The notes beneath the pieces were generated by a model. That model did no database searches. It worked only from the letters and a program-made list of their open reading frames with translations, and was not told where the DNA came from. A DNA stretch of 64,000 nt from Acidobacteriota bacterium (GTDB lineage: Bacteria; Acidobacteriota; UBA6911; RPQK01; DATIPO01). How positions within the stretch are numbered: position 1 is the stretch's first letter; every line of letters begins with the position of its first letter. The position numbers were made by a program, and so were the translations under genes. Location: NCBI GenBank assembly GCA_035471785.1, contig DATIPQ010000145.1, forward strand, positions 1 to 64,000. The letters run 5' to 3'. Positions 39,885 to 48,838 of this stretch are shown here, piece after piece.

Positions 39885-40847
39885 TCAACCCAGCAGTTGC
39901 ATCTGCTTGAGGCCGTCGATGGTTTCATCCGAGATCACGTTTTCGTAAGTCTTCAGCTCCCGCTCGGCGGGTGTCCGCTTGCGCATCTCGTCCCAGCACA
40001 TGGGCGAGACGAAGATCACGTCGGCTTCCTCCACGATTCTCTCGATCAGATCCTCGCGGTCGATGGGAGCGATCCAGAACTTTTTGTCGGTGGAAGGATG
40101 AAAAATGTTCATAAAGACCTCCCAGGGTGCGTGCAGGGTTTTCTCGTCCTGGATGACGATGGCGGTATTGCGGTCTTGAGCCTCGCTGAGGATTTCGGTG
40201 TATATGGCGTGGCTCGGCTTGATCTCCAGCAGCGGTTTCTTCAAGCTGTCGGCCAGGCGGGTGACCTCGTCCAGGTGCCAGCTCGTGGTGAGCAGGCAAT
40301 CGGCTTCCTTGAGAAAGCGTTCCTCCTCTTCGCTGGGCTGGCCCTCCAGGTTGACGGGAAAGGCCTCGGCGTTGAGCCTCATTTGCAGTTCGCGCGAAAA
40401 AATGAAGGCCTCCTCGCTGTGATCGACGACCGCCAGCTTGAGCTTGCGCAAGTCGGTTCCGTTGACGAAGCTGTTGTAGAGGCGGGAGAACTTGGAAGGC
40501 TTCAGTCCCAGGCTCTTGGCTCGTTCGCTGACTTCGCCGAGCAGCTTGAAGATGGCCTTGGAGCGCATCTGCTGGTAGCTCTCGCGCCCGCTCTTCTTCT
40601 GCAAGAAGGCTCCGCTGCCCTTGACGATTTCGATGTAGTTCTCCTCCGCCAGGCGGACGTAGATCTTTCGGATGGTCTTGTAGTTGACGTCCAGGTCGTC
40701 GGCCAGCTCGCGGATGGAGGGCAGGCGGTCGCCCTCCTGGATCTTGCCGCAGTAGATGGCGCTCAAGAGCTGCCCCTTGATCTGGCGGTAATAGCTCAGA
40801 TTGACGTTTTCCTTGTCCAGGTTGAACCTGAGGGTTTTTTCCGTCAT
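39885..40847 (-). CDS. GntR-family transcriptional regulator with ligand-binding C-terminal domain
   Basis: This 320-residue protein has a GntR winged helix at about 15-85 (YYRQIKGQLLSAIYCGKIQEGDRLPSIRELADDLDVNYKTIRKIYVRLAEENYIE), of the YtrA/HutC-like short type. A C-terminal domain of about 200 residues follows with alternating strands and helices (LKLAVVDHSEEAFIFSRELQMRL; ADCLLTTSWHLDEVTRLADSL; TAIVIQDEKTLHAPWEVFMNIF; ADVIFVSPMCWDEMRKR) that looks like a periplasmic-binding-protein fold. The ATG at 40847 shares its A with the serS stop (TGATG), so translation is coupled. It directly precedes add and is a candidate regulator of it. Confidence 0.82.
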   Translation of the reverse strand: MTEKTLRFNLDKENVNLSYYRQIKGQLLSAIYCGKIQEGDRLPSIRELADDLDVNYKTIRKIYVRLAEENYIEIVKGSGAFLQKKSGRESYQQMRSKAIFKLLGEVSERAKSLGLKPSKFSRLYNSFVNGTDLRKLKLAVVDHSEEAFIFSRELQMRLNAEAFPVNLEGQPSEEEERFLKEADCLLTTSWHLDEVTRLADSLKKPLLEIKPSHAIYTEILSEAQDRNTAIVIQDEKTLHAPWEVFMNIFHPSTDKKFWIAPIDREDLIERIVEEADVIFVSPMCWDEMRKRTPAERELKTYENVISDETIDGLKQMQLLG

Positions 40848-42139
40848 CAAATCTTGAGCCCGTTCTCGACGGTGATGCGCTCCAGTCCGTCCATGTAGGG
40901 ACGCAGGACTTCAGGAACCACTACGGTGCCGTCGGCTTCCTGGTAGTTCTCGAGGATGGCTACCCAAGCCCTTCCCACGGCCAGCCCAGAGCCGTTGAGG
41001 GTGTGTAGGTAGCGGTTCTTCTTGCCCTCGGCGGGCCGGTAGCGGATGCCGGCGCGGCGGGCCTGGAAGTCCTCGAAGTTGCTGCAGGAAGAGATTTCCC
41101 GGTAGGTGTCTTGGCTGGGGATCCAAACCTCCAAATCGTAGGTCTTGGCGGAACTGAAGCCCGTGTCTCCGCTGGACAGCGTCACCACCCGGTAGGGCAG
41201 CTCCAGCCTTTGCAGGATGCCTTCGGCGTCGGCGGTCAGCTTTTCCAGTTGCTGGTAGGAATCATCGGGACGGGCGAACTTGACCAATTCCACCTTGTTG
41301 AACTGATGCTGGCGGATGAGTCCGCGGGTGTCCTTGCCGTAAGATCCGGCCTCGCTGCGGAAACAGGGCGTGTAGGCGGTCAGGCTGATGGGCAGCCTCT
41401 CCTCCTCGATGATTTCTGAGGAGAGCAGATTGGTGACCGGAACCTCGGCCGTGGGGACCAGGTAGTATTCGTGCCCCTGCAGCTTGAAGAGGTCGGCCTC
41501 GAATTTGGGGAGCTGTCCCGTGCCCAAGAAGGCCTCCCGGTTGTTGATGTAGGGCGGCAGCACCTCGGTGTAGCCGTTTTCCTTGCTGTGGACGTCCAGC
41601 ATGAAGCGGGCCAGGGCGTGTTCCAGCCGGGCGCCTGCGCCGTAATAGACGGCGAACCGGGCGCCCGCTATCTTGCCGGCCCTTTGCAGGTCGAGGATGC
41701 CCAATCCCTCGCCCAGTTCGACGTGATCCTTGACGGGAAAGTCGAAGGCGGGGGGCGTGCCCAACTTGCGCACCGTTTCATTGGCGCTCTCATCTTCGCC
41801 CACCGGCACCGAGTCGTGACACAGGTTGGGGACGTTGAGCAGGAAGGACTCCATGCTCTGGTCCAATAGCTCCAGTTGGCCGTCCAGTTCCTTGATGCGG
41901 GCGCCGACCTCCTTCATCTCGGCGATTTGAGAAGAGGCGTCGCCGCCGGAGCGTTTGACGTGGGCGATCTGCTCGCTGGTCTTGTTGCGCCTGGCCCGGA
42001 GTTCTTCCCACTGCAAGCGGACGCGGCGTTCTTCTTCGTCCAATTGGCTAAAAGCGTCCTGGTCGAGATCGAAGCCGCGCTGGGCCAGCCTCTCAGCTAC
42101 GCTGGCGAGGTTTTCGCGTATGAAAATTCGGTCGAGCAT
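40847..42139 (-). CDS. serS: seryl-tRNA synthetase
   Basis: This 430-residue class IIa synthetase begins [22 protein letters not shown], followed by the long antiparallel coiled-coil tRNA arm (about 30-105). The catalytic core has motif 2 ([30 protein letters not shown]) and motif 3 ([21 protein letters not shown]). The [19 protein letters not shown] loop is diagnostic for SerRS. It starts at the ATG at 42139; an upstream open frame overlapping galU is not used. It lies 59 bases after galU and overlaps gntR by one base. Confidence 0.96.
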   Translation of the reverse strand: MLDRIFIRENLASVAERLAQRGFDLDQDAFSQLDEEERRVRLQWEELRARRNKTSEQIAHVKRSGGDASSQIAEMKEVGARIKELDGQLELLDQSMESFLLNVPNLCHDSVPVGEDESANETVRKLGTPPAFDFPVKDHVELGEGLGILDLQRAGKIAGARFAVYYGAGARLEHALARFMLDVHSKENGYTEVLPPYINNREAFLGTGQLPKFEADLFKLQGHEYYLVPTAEVPVTNLLSSEIIEEERLPISLTAYTPCFRSEAGSYGKDTRGLIRQHQFNKVELVKFARPDDSYQQLEKLTADAEGILQRLELPYRVVTLSSGDTGFSSAKTYDLEVWIPSQDTYREISSCSNFEDFQARRAGIRYRPAEGKKNRYLHTLNGSGLAVGRAWVAILENYQEADGTVVVPEVLRPYMDGLERITVENGLKI

Positions 42140-42198
42140 GATATGTCGAGTCCTATTATGAGTGATTCGGTGGTCCGGCGCATCCGTGGCGGAAGCGC

Positions 42199-43071
42199 TC
42201 AAAGTTGCAGCGTCCGCAGCCAGCGGCGCAGATCCTCGGCCAGGTCGGGCCGCTCAAGGGCGAAGTCGATGGAGGCTTGCAGATATTCCAGTTTGTTGCC
42301 GGCGTCGTAGCGGGTGCCCTCGAACCTGTAGGCATAAACGGGTTCCTGGCGCAGCAGTCTGTGCAGTCCGTCGGTCAATTGAATTTCGCCGCCCTTGCCG
42401 GGAGGAGTGTTTTCCAGAGCGTCGAAGATGCCGGGGGTGAGGACGTAGCGCCCGATGATAGCCAGATTGGAGGGCGCTTCCCCCACCCGGGGCTTCTCCA
42501 CCAGGTCGGTGATGCGGAAGAGGCGCCGGTTGCCCTCCACCGGCTCCACGGCGGGAATGCCGTAGCGGGAGACGGCCTCCGGCTCCACTTCGAACACCGC
42601 CAGCACGCTGGCCTGCTTCTCCTGAAAGACCTCGATCAGTTGCTGCATCCCGGGTTTGGCGGAATGGATGATGTCGTCTCCCAGAAAGACGCCAAAAGGT
42701 TCGTCGCCCACGTAAGGGCGGGCCACCAGCACAGCGTGCCCCAGCCCCAGCGGTTTCTTCTGGCGCACCGAGGAGATGGTGATCATGTTGGAGAGGCTTT
42801 CCACCATCTCCAGCAGGTCGGTCTTGCCCTGCTCGCGCAGCACGGTGGAAAACTGATAGTCGTAGTCGAAATGATCGAGGATGGCGCTCTTGCCCTGCGA
42901 GGTCACGAAGCAGAAGTCCTGAAGGCCCGAGGCCACCGCCTCTTCCACCACATATTGAATGGTGGGCTTGTCGACGATGGGCAGCATCTCTTTGGGAATG
43001 GCTTTGGTGGCGGGCAGGAAGCGGGTCCCCATTCCGGCGGCCGGAATCACGGCTTTGTGGATTTCCTTCAT
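42199..43071 (-). CDS. galU: UTP-glucose-1-phosphate uridylyltransferase
   Basis: This 290-residue protein makes UDP-glucose from UTP and glucose-1-phosphate. The nucleotidyltransferase motif [30 protein letters not shown] is at about 7-36, followed by the [26 protein letters not shown] region and the [21 protein letters not shown] loop. It is complete and of normal length. The ATG at 43071 was chosen because the conserved N-terminus begins there. It heads the minus-strand galU-serS-gntR-add group and is divergent from rpsU. Confidence 0.94.
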   Translation of the reverse strand: MKEIHKAVIPAAGMGTRFLPATKAIPKEMLPIVDKPTIQYVVEEAVASGLQDFCFVTSQGKSAILDHFDYDYQFSTVLREQGKTDLLEMVESLSNMITISSVRQKKPLGLGHAVLVARPYVGDEPFGVFLGDDIIHSAKPGMQQLIEVFQEKQASVLAVFEVEPEAVSRYGIPAVEPVEGNRRLFRITDLVEKPRVGEAPSNLAIIGRYVLTPGIFDALENTPPGKGGEIQLTDGLHRLLRQEPVYAYRFEGTRYDAGNKLEYLQASIDFALERPDLAEDLRRWLRTLQL

Positions 43072-43168
43072 CGCAATGCGTTTCTCCGAAGGCGAGTTCT
43101 CCTTGGCAAGTCGCCGCAGCCCGTCCCGGCGAGGCATGATAGCATGCGTCCGCTCGCCCCGCCCGTCC

Positions 43169-43198
43169 TTGACCGCGGGGCCGGGGGTTTGCTATCTT
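43169..43198 (+). promoter_or_regulatory. promoter of rpsU
   Basis: TTGACC at 43169-43174 and TATCTT at 43193-43198 are separated by 18 bases, and TGC before the -10 makes it an extended -10. The leader of about 60 bases contains the perfect palindrome TCCCCGCGGGGA. Confidence 0.65.
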
Positions 43199-43264
43199 TC
43201 AAGTTTGCGAAAAAGACGCTTCCCCGCGGGGAGGCCTATCCTTTGAAAGAGGGGAGTGAGAGCA

Positions 43265-43453
43265 TTGGCTGAAGTTCACGTGGGAGACAACGAATCTCTC
43301 GAAAGCGCCCTGCGCCGCTTCAAGCGAAAGGTCCAGCAGGAAGATATCATCAAGGATATCAAAAAGCATTCCTTTTACTTGAAGCCGGGTGAAAAGAAGC
43401 GCCTGAAGCAGGCCCTGGCCCGCAAACGCGCCCGCAAGAAGTCGCGTCGCTGA
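43265..43453 (+). CDS. rpsU: 30S ribosomal protein S21
   Basis: This 62-residue protein is very basic: AEVHVGDNESLESALRRFKRKVQQ at the N-terminus and KPGEKKRLKQALARKRARKKSRR at the end. It fits S21, which sits near the mRNA exit platform of the small subunit. The conserved beginning (M-A-E-V) points to a TTG start at 43265 with GGGGAG 8 bases upstream, rather than the GTG three codons earlier that would abut that site. It is followed by a terminator. Confidence 0.93.
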   Translation: MAEVHVGDNESLESALRRFKRKVQQEDIIKDIKKHSFYLKPGEKKRLKQALARKRARKKSRR

Positions 43454-43487
43454 GGCGGCTGGCGACTCCTGATTACGACCTTTACCG

Positions 43488-43522
43488 CCCGAGCAAGTCC
43501 GCGAGGCCTGCTCGGGTTTTTT
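43488..43522 (+). terminator. rho-independent terminator after rpsU
   Basis: CCCGAGCA at 43488-43495 pairs with TGCTCGGG at 43509-43516, followed directly by six T. It lies 35 bases after the rpsU stop and only 26 bases before the next start codon. Confidence 0.9.
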
Positions 43523-43547
43523 GTGTCCGCAACTTGGAACGGGAAAA

Positions 43548-44852
43548 ATGAACGTCGTCGAGATCATCCGCAAAAAGCGCGACCGCGAGGCCAACCTGCC
43601 TGAAGAGATCAAGGGGCTGGTGGCGGGAGTCGTGGAAGGCAAGATTCCCGACTACCAGATCAGCGCCTGGCTCATGGCGGCTTATTTGAACGGTCTGAAC
43701 GCCGAGGAGACCCGTTCCCTGACGCGGGCCCTGATCGACTCGGGACGCACGGTCGACCTCTCCCACATCAGCGGACTCAAGGTCGACAAGCATTCCACCG
43801 GCGGAGTCGGCGACAAGACCTCGCCCGTCATCGCCCCCATCGTGGCCGCGGCGGGCGGACGCGTCCCCATGATCTCGGGACGGGGGCTGGGACACACCGG
43901 CGGCACTCTCGACAAGCTGGAGTCGATCCCGGGATTCCGCGTCGACCTTTCGCTGCAGCGCTTCATCCGCCTGGTGGAAGAAGAAGGCTTCGCCCTCATC
44001 GGCCAGACCGACGAGTTCACGCCCGGCGACCGCATCCTCTACGGACTGCGCGACGTGACCGCCACGGTGGAGTCGATTCCGCTCATCGTCTCCAGCATCA
44101 TCTCCAAGAAGGTGGCCGAAGGCATCGACGCCCTGGTGCTCGACGTCAAGACCGGCGACGGCGCCTTCATGAAGACCCTGGACCGTTCTGAAGAACTGGC
44201 GCGGGCCTTGACCGAGGCCGGCCGGGGACTGGGCAAGAGGGTGGTGGCGCTGATCACCGACATGTCCCAGCCGCTGGGCCGGACGGTGGGCAATGCCCTG
44301 GAAATTCGCGAGTGCATCGAGGTCCTGAGCGGCCAAGGCCCGCAGGATCTGCGCCGGCTGTGCATCGAGCTATCCGCCTACATGCTTTGGCTCTCGGAAT
44401 TGGCCGAGGACTTGGATTCGGCCCGCCGCCTGGCCGGGGAGCAGATCAGCAGCGGACGCGCCTTGCGCTCCCTGCAGCGGCTGATCGAGAAGCAGCACGG
44501 AGACCCGCGGGTGGTGGACGATACCTCCCGCCTGCCTGGACCGCGCTCCGAATTCCAGTATACTGGCCCGCAGTCCGGATTCCTGCAGCAAGCCCGCGCC
44601 GCTTCGGTGGGACGTGCGGCCATGCTGCTGGGCGCCGGACGCCAAACGAAGGATTCCAAGATCAATCCGGCGGTGGGCATCGAGATGCTCAAGAAGGTGG
44701 GCGACCCCGTGGCGGAAGGCGAAGCCCTGGCCTTGCTCCACTACGACGAGGAAGACCGGCTGCAGGCGGCGCTCAGGGAACTGGAAAGCGCCTTCCGCAT
44801 TTCGCCGGAGAGCGTCGAGGCTCCTCCGCTGATTCACAAGGTCATCGAATAG
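43548..44852 (+). CDS. deoA: pyrimidine-nucleoside (thymidine) phosphorylase
   Basis: This 434-residue protein phosphorolyses thymidine, deoxyuridine and perhaps uridine to the base and (deoxy)ribose-1-phosphate. The signature HSTGGVGDKTSPVIAPIVAAAGGRVPMISGRGLGHTGGTLDKLESIPGF is at about residues 82-130, DVKTGDGAFMKT near 205, and a glycosyl-transferase-like C-terminal domain with LLGAGRQTKDSKINPAVGI follows. It is closer to the Gram-positive Pdp type in length. It begins a five-gene nucleoside set and overlaps the transporter start by one base. Confidence 0.93.
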   Translation: MNVVEIIRKKRDREANLPEEIKGLVAGVVEGKIPDYQISAWLMAAYLNGLNAEETRSLTRALIDSGRTVDLSHISGLKVDKHSTGGVGDKTSPVIAPIVAAAGGRVPMISGRGLGHTGGTLDKLESIPGFRVDLSLQRFIRLVEEEGFALIGQTDEFTPGDRILYGLRDVTATVESIPLIVSSIISKKVAEGIDALVLDVKTGDGAFMKTLDRSEELARALTEAGRGLGKRVVALITDMSQPLGRTVGNALEIRECIEVLSGQGPQDLRRLCIELSAYMLWLSELAEDLDSARRLAGEQISSGRALRSLQRLIEKQHGDPRVVDDTSRLPGPRSEFQYTGPQSGFLQQARAASVGRAAMLLGAGRQTKDSKINPAVGIEMLKKVGDPVAEGEALALLHYDEEDRLQAALRELESAFRISPESVEAPPLIHKVIE

Positions 44853-46090
44853 TGGACAGACTTATCGGACTCGTCGGCATCGCCTTTCTGCTGGGATTGG
44901 CCTACCTCTTCTCGACCAAACGCAGCGCCATCAAATGGAGGACGGTGTTTTGGGGGCTGGTGCTGCAGTTGATCTTCGCCATCTTCGTGCTCAAGATCCC
45001 CTTCGGCCAGAAAGCGCTTGAAACCGTCTCCTACGCGGTCACCACCCTGATCGGATTCGCCGATGAGGGCTCCTACTTCCTCTTCCGCGACCTGGTGGCC
45101 GAGGGAGCGCCTTTCATCTTCGCCTTCAAGGTACTGCCCATCGTCATCTTCATTTCCAGCTTCTTCAGCGTCCTCTACTACCTGGGGCTGATGCAGGTTA
45201 TGGTGCTGGGGATGGCCAAACTGATGACCCGCTTCATGTCGGTCAGCGGGGCCGAGTCCCTGGGGGCGGCGGCCAATGTTTTCATGGGCCAGACGGAAGC
45301 GCCCATCGTGGTGGCCCCCTACATCAAAAAAATGACCGACTCGGAGCTGATGGCGCTGATGACGGGCGGAATGGCCACCGTCTCGGGCGCCATTCTGGGC
45401 GGCTATATCGGGCTGGGCGTCAACGCCCAGTACCTGATCGCGGCCAGCGTCATGGCGGCTCCCGCCTCGCTGGTGGCGGCCAAGATGCTGGTCCCCGAGA
45501 CCCAGCATTCCCTGACCGCCGGCAAGGTGGAACTGAAGGTCGAGCGCACCGACGTCAACGTCATCGATGCCGCCGCTCGCGGGGCCGGCCAAGGCCTCCA
45601 GTTGGCGCTCAACATCGGCGCCATGCTGATCGCCTTCGTTTCCATCATCTATCTGCTCAACGGCATCCTGGGCTGGGTGACGGGATTCTTCGGCACGCCC
45701 GTCACCATGCAGGAGATACTGGGCTATGTGCTGGCTCCCCTGACCTACCTGATGGGCGTTCCCTGGCAGGACGCCAGCAACGTGGGCCAACTGATCGGGC
45801 TCAAGATCGTCCTCAACGAATTCCTGGCCTACGACGCCATGGCCCAGATGCAGGGATACGCCGCCGAAGCGGGCCGAGGCGAGCCCCTGCTGGGAGCCAA
45901 AGCCGAGATGATCGCCACCTACGCCCTGTGCGGATTCGCCAATTTCTCGAGCATCGCCATCCAGATCGGAGGCATCGGCGGACTGGCCCCCGAACGCAAG
46001 TCAGACCTGGCCCGCTTCGGACTGCGGGCGGTGCTGGGCGGCTCCATCGCCAGCTTCATGACCGCCACCTTGGCCGGTATCATCTCTTAG
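44852..46090 (+). CDS. nupC: NupC-type concentrative nucleoside transporter
   Basis: This 412-residue membrane protein has the CNT family pattern: an N-terminal helix pair (LIGLVGIAFLLGLAYLFS), the gating core with GAESLGAAANVFMGQTEAPIVVAPYIKKMTDSELMALMTGGMATVSGAILGGYIGLGV, and the C-terminal FLAYDAM and GFANFSSIAIQIGGIGGLAPERKSDLARFGLRAVLGG. It imports nucleosides with H+ or Na+. The GTG start at 44852 overlaps the deoA stop by one base (TAGTG), so translation is coupled. No ATG lies at the conserved N-terminus. Confidence 0.93.
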   Translation: MDRLIGLVGIAFLLGLAYLFSTKRSAIKWRTVFWGLVLQLIFAIFVLKIPFGQKALETVSYAVTTLIGFADEGSYFLFRDLVAEGAPFIFAFKVLPIVIFISSFFSVLYYLGLMQVMVLGMAKLMTRFMSVSGAESLGAAANVFMGQTEAPIVVAPYIKKMTDSELMALMTGGMATVSGAILGGYIGLGVNAQYLIAASVMAAPASLVAAKMLVPETQHSLTAGKVELKVERTDVNVIDAAARGAGQGLQLALNIGAMLIAFVSIIYLLNGILGWVTGFFGTPVTMQEILGYVLAPLTYLMGVPWQDASNVGQLIGLKIVLNEFLAYDAMAQMQGYAAEAGRGEPLLGAKAEMIATYALCGFANFSSIAIQIGGIGGLAPERKSDLARFGLRAVLGGSIASFMTATLAGIIS

Positions 46091-46099
46091 GGAGCCGTC

Positions 46100-46924
46100 A
46101 TGCAATACCTCTCTCAACTCAACGACGCCGTCCGCTTCCTGCGCGGACACATCGGCGACCCGCCCGACGTGAGCCTGGTTCTGGGAAGCGGGCTGGGAGC
46201 GGCCTTTGCCTCCCAGGTCGAGAGCGAACGGTTGAATTACTCGGAGATTCCCCATTTCCCTGTCTCCTCGGTGGTCGGCCATGCCGGCCAATTGGCCTGG
46301 GGCCGGCACCGCGGCACCCGCTTCTGCGCGCTGATGGGACGGGTCCACCTCTACGAAGGGCTGGAGCCGCGGCGCGTGGTTTTCGCCGTGCGCGCCCTGG
46401 CTATGTGGGGATGCCGGAACTTCCTCATCACCAACGCCGCCGGAGCCGTTAACCGCGAAATGGCCCCCGGCCAACTGATGCTGATCACCGACCACATCAA
46501 CCTTCAGGGCGCCAATCCCCTGGAGGGCGACAACTACGACGATTTGGGCCAGCGCTTTCCCGACATGTCCGATCCCTATCACCCCGACCTTCGCCGTCTG
46601 GCGCTGCAATGCGCCCGGCAACTGGGAATCGAGTTGCGGCAAGGGGTCTACATCGCCGTGCGCGGACCCAGCTACGAAACCCCCGCCGAGATCCGCATGT
46701 GCCGGACGCTGGGGGCCGACGCCGTGGGCATGTCCACGGTTCCCGAAGTCATCGCCCTCAACCACATGAAGCGCCGGGTGGCCGGCATCTCCTGCCTCAC
46801 CAACATGGCCGCCGGCATCCTCGACCAGCCCCTCGTTCACGATGAGGTGCTGCAAGTCACCGAGCGGGTCAAAGAGGACTTCGCCAGGCTGGTGCTGAGC
46901 TGGACCGAAAGGATGGGCGCCTGA
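46100..46924 (+). CDS. punA: purine nucleoside phosphorylase
   Basis: This 274-residue trimeric-type PNP cleaves inosine and guanosine with phosphate. Motifs are LVLGSGLGAAF (about 27-37), VVGHAGQLAWG, MGRVHLYEGLEP, NAAGAVNREMAPGQLMLITDHINLQGANPL, GPSYETPAEIRMCRTLGADAVGMSTVPEVIALNHMK and CLTNMAAGI. It starts 9 bases after the transporter stop and its own stop overlaps cdd (ATGA). Confidence 0.94.
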   Translation: MQYLSQLNDAVRFLRGHIGDPPDVSLVLGSGLGAAFASQVESERLNYSEIPHFPVSSVVGHAGQLAWGRHRGTRFCALMGRVHLYEGLEPRRVVFAVRALAMWGCRNFLITNAAGAVNREMAPGQLMLITDHINLQGANPLEGDNYDDLGQRFPDMSDPYHPDLRRLALQCARQLGIELRQGVYIAVRGPSYETPAEIRMCRTLGADAVGMSTVPEVIALNHMKRRVAGISCLTNMAAGILDQPLVHDEVLQVTERVKEDFARLVLSWTERMGA

Positions 46925-47328
46925 TGACCGACCAGAGGGAATTGGAACTGATCCGCCTGGCTAGCGAGGCTCGTGAGAAAGCCCAAGCCCGCTTCAGCCG
47001 GTTCAAGGTGGGGGCTGCTCTGCGCTCGGCCGATGGACGCATCTTTACCGGCTGCAACATCGAGAACGCCAGCTACGGACTCACCATGTGCGCCGAGCGT
47101 GTAGCCATCTTCAAAGCCGTCTCGGAAGGCTTTCTCGACTTCCAGGCCATCTGCGTGGTGGCCGATACCCGGCGGCTGACCGCGCCCTGCGGCGCCTGCC
47201 GCCAACTGATCTGGGAGATGTGCGGCGACATCCCGGTACTGCTGGCCAACCTGCAAGGAGATCGTCAGCGTCTCAGCAGCGCCGGCCTGCTGCCTCATCC
47301 CTTTGACCGGGAATCCCTTGATTCATGA
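46924..47328 (+). CDS. cdd: cytidine deaminase
   Basis: This 134-residue short-type (homotetrameric) enzyme deaminates cytidine and deoxycytidine to uridine. The substrate-binding segment is GCNIENASYG. The zinc site is C56-A-E58 in TMCAERVAIFKA plus APCGACRQL with C89 and C92. ATGA overlap with the PNP gene. It feeds the phosphorylase encoded upstream. Confidence 0.95.
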   Translation: MTDQRELELIRLASEAREKAQARFSRFKVGAALRSADGRIFTGCNIENASYGLTMCAERVAIFKAVSEGFLDFQAICVVADTRRLTAPCGACRQLIWEMCGDIPVLLANLQGDRQRLSSAGLLPHPFDRESLDS

Positions 47329-47356
47329 TTCTTCCCGCCCTCCAAGGAGCCATCTC

Positions 47357-48793
47357 ATGAATAGATGTTTTCTGCTCAGCGCCTTGTGCTTGCTGCTCTT
47401 ATCTTCGACGGCGGCCTGCTCCTCCGGTTCACAGCCCCAGGATGCTCCCCAGCCTGCCGCCCAGGACGACCTGGCCGTCGATCTGCTCATCGAAAACGGC
47501 TCCATCCTGACCATGGACGAGGCCTACACCCATCACCCCATCGGCTATGTGGCGGTCAAGGGAGATGAGATCGTCGAGGTGGGAGGAGGCGCCGCGCCGG
47601 AGCAGATCCAGCCGCTGCGGCGCGTCGACGCGCGAGGACACTTCGTGCTGCCGGGGCTCATCAACGGTCATCAGCACGCCCCCATGACGGTCATGCGGGG
47701 AGTGGCCGACGACCTGGCGCTGATGGACTGGTTGCAGAACTACATCTTTCCCTCTGAAGCCGCCAACGTCGACGAAGAGATGGTCTACTGGGGCACTTTG
47801 CTGGCCGCCATGGAGATGATCAGGGGCGGGACGACGCTCTATGTCGACATGTACTACTTCGAAGGCAAGGTGGCCGAGGCCACCGCGCGGACCGGCATGC
47901 GGGGCATTCTGGGGCAGACCATACTCGACTTCCCGGTCCCCGACGCCCACAACCCGCAGCAAGGCATCGCCGCCGCCAAGGTATTCCTGGCCAAGTGGAA
48001 AGACCACCCTCTGATCGTTCCCGCCGTGGCGCCCCATTCGCCCTACACCTGCTCCACCGAGACCCTGCTGGCCTGCAAGGCGGCGGCTGAAGAGTTCGAC
48101 GTGCCACTGGTCATCCACGTGGCGGAAACCCAGGACGAACTGCGTCAGGTGCGGGAGAAGGCGGGGACCACGCCGGTCCGCTACCTGCGCGACATCGGCT
48201 TCCTCGACGACCGCGTCATCGCCGCTCACGCCGTTTGGGTGGACGAAGAGGAGATCGAGATCCTCAAACGGTTCGGAGTGGGGCCCGTGCACAACCCGGA
48301 AAGCAATATGAAGCTGGCTTCGGGGGTGGCTCCGGTGCCTGAGATGCTGGAGGCTGGACTGGCGGTGGGGATCGGAACCGACGGTCCCGCCAGCAACAAC
48401 AACATCGACCTGCTGGACGAGATGGACAGCGCAGCCAAGCTGCACAAGATTTCCAGCATGGATCCAACCGTCCTGAGCGCTCGCCAAGCTCTGTCCATGG
48501 CCACCAGGCTGGGGGCTCAAGCCGTCGACATGGAGCACATGCTGGGAAGCCTGGAGGCGGGCAAGAAGGCCGACCTCATCCTCATCAAGTCTCAGGACGT
48601 CCCCGAGGCCGTTCCCTCCTACGATCCATACAGCACCATCGTCTACTCGCTGGGGGCCCAATCGGTGGTGATGACGGTCATCAACGGGCAGGTGGTTTTC
48701 GAGAGGGGCGCGCTCACGCTGATTGACGAGGTCGAGGTCTACGCCAAGATCAAGGAATTGCAGGCCAAGTTGACCCGCTCGCTGAAGCGCTGA
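47357..48793 (+). CDS. MTA/SAH-deaminase-like amidohydrolase lipoprotein
   Basis: This 478-residue protein starts MNRCFLLSALCLLLLSSTAACSSGSQPQ, a lipoprotein signal with lipobox S-T-A-A-C. It then has a full amidohydrolase: GLINGHQHAPMTVMRG carries the first metal His pair, with VAPHSPYTCSTE, VIHVAETQDE, HAVWVDEEEIEIL, NPESNMKLASGVAPVPEML and IGTDGPASNNNIDLLDEMD. These fit the MtaD/S-adenosylhomocysteine deaminase and guanine/atrazine deaminase group. If the signal is used the enzyme sits outside the cytoplasmic membrane, unusual for this family. AAGGAG precedes the ATG; it follows cdd by 28 bases. The substrate is inferred from motif and operon. Confidence 0.85.
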   Translation: MNRCFLLSALCLLLLSSTAACSSGSQPQDAPQPAAQDDLAVDLLIENGSILTMDEAYTHHPIGYVAVKGDEIVEVGGGAAPEQIQPLRRVDARGHFVLPGLINGHQHAPMTVMRGVADDLALMDWLQNYIFPSEAANVDEEMVYWGTLLAAMEMIRGGTTLYVDMYYFEGKVAEATARTGMRGILGQTILDFPVPDAHNPQQGIAAAKVFLAKWKDHPLIVPAVAPHSPYTCSTETLLACKAAAEEFDVPLVIHVAETQDELRQVREKAGTTPVRYLRDIGFLDDRVIAAHAVWVDEEEIEILKRFGVGPVHNPESNMKLASGVAPVPEMLEAGLAVGIGTDGPASNNNIDLLDEMDSAAKLHKISSMDPTVLSARQALSMATRLGAQAVDMEHMLGSLEAGKKADLILIKSQDVPEAVPSYDPYSTIVYSLGAQSVVMTVINGQVVFERGALTLIDEVEVYAKIKELQAKLTRSLKR

Positions 48794-48838
48794 CCGAGCT
48801 ATCGATAGCGAGGCTGCTCACTACTGGCCCTAGCCGTT

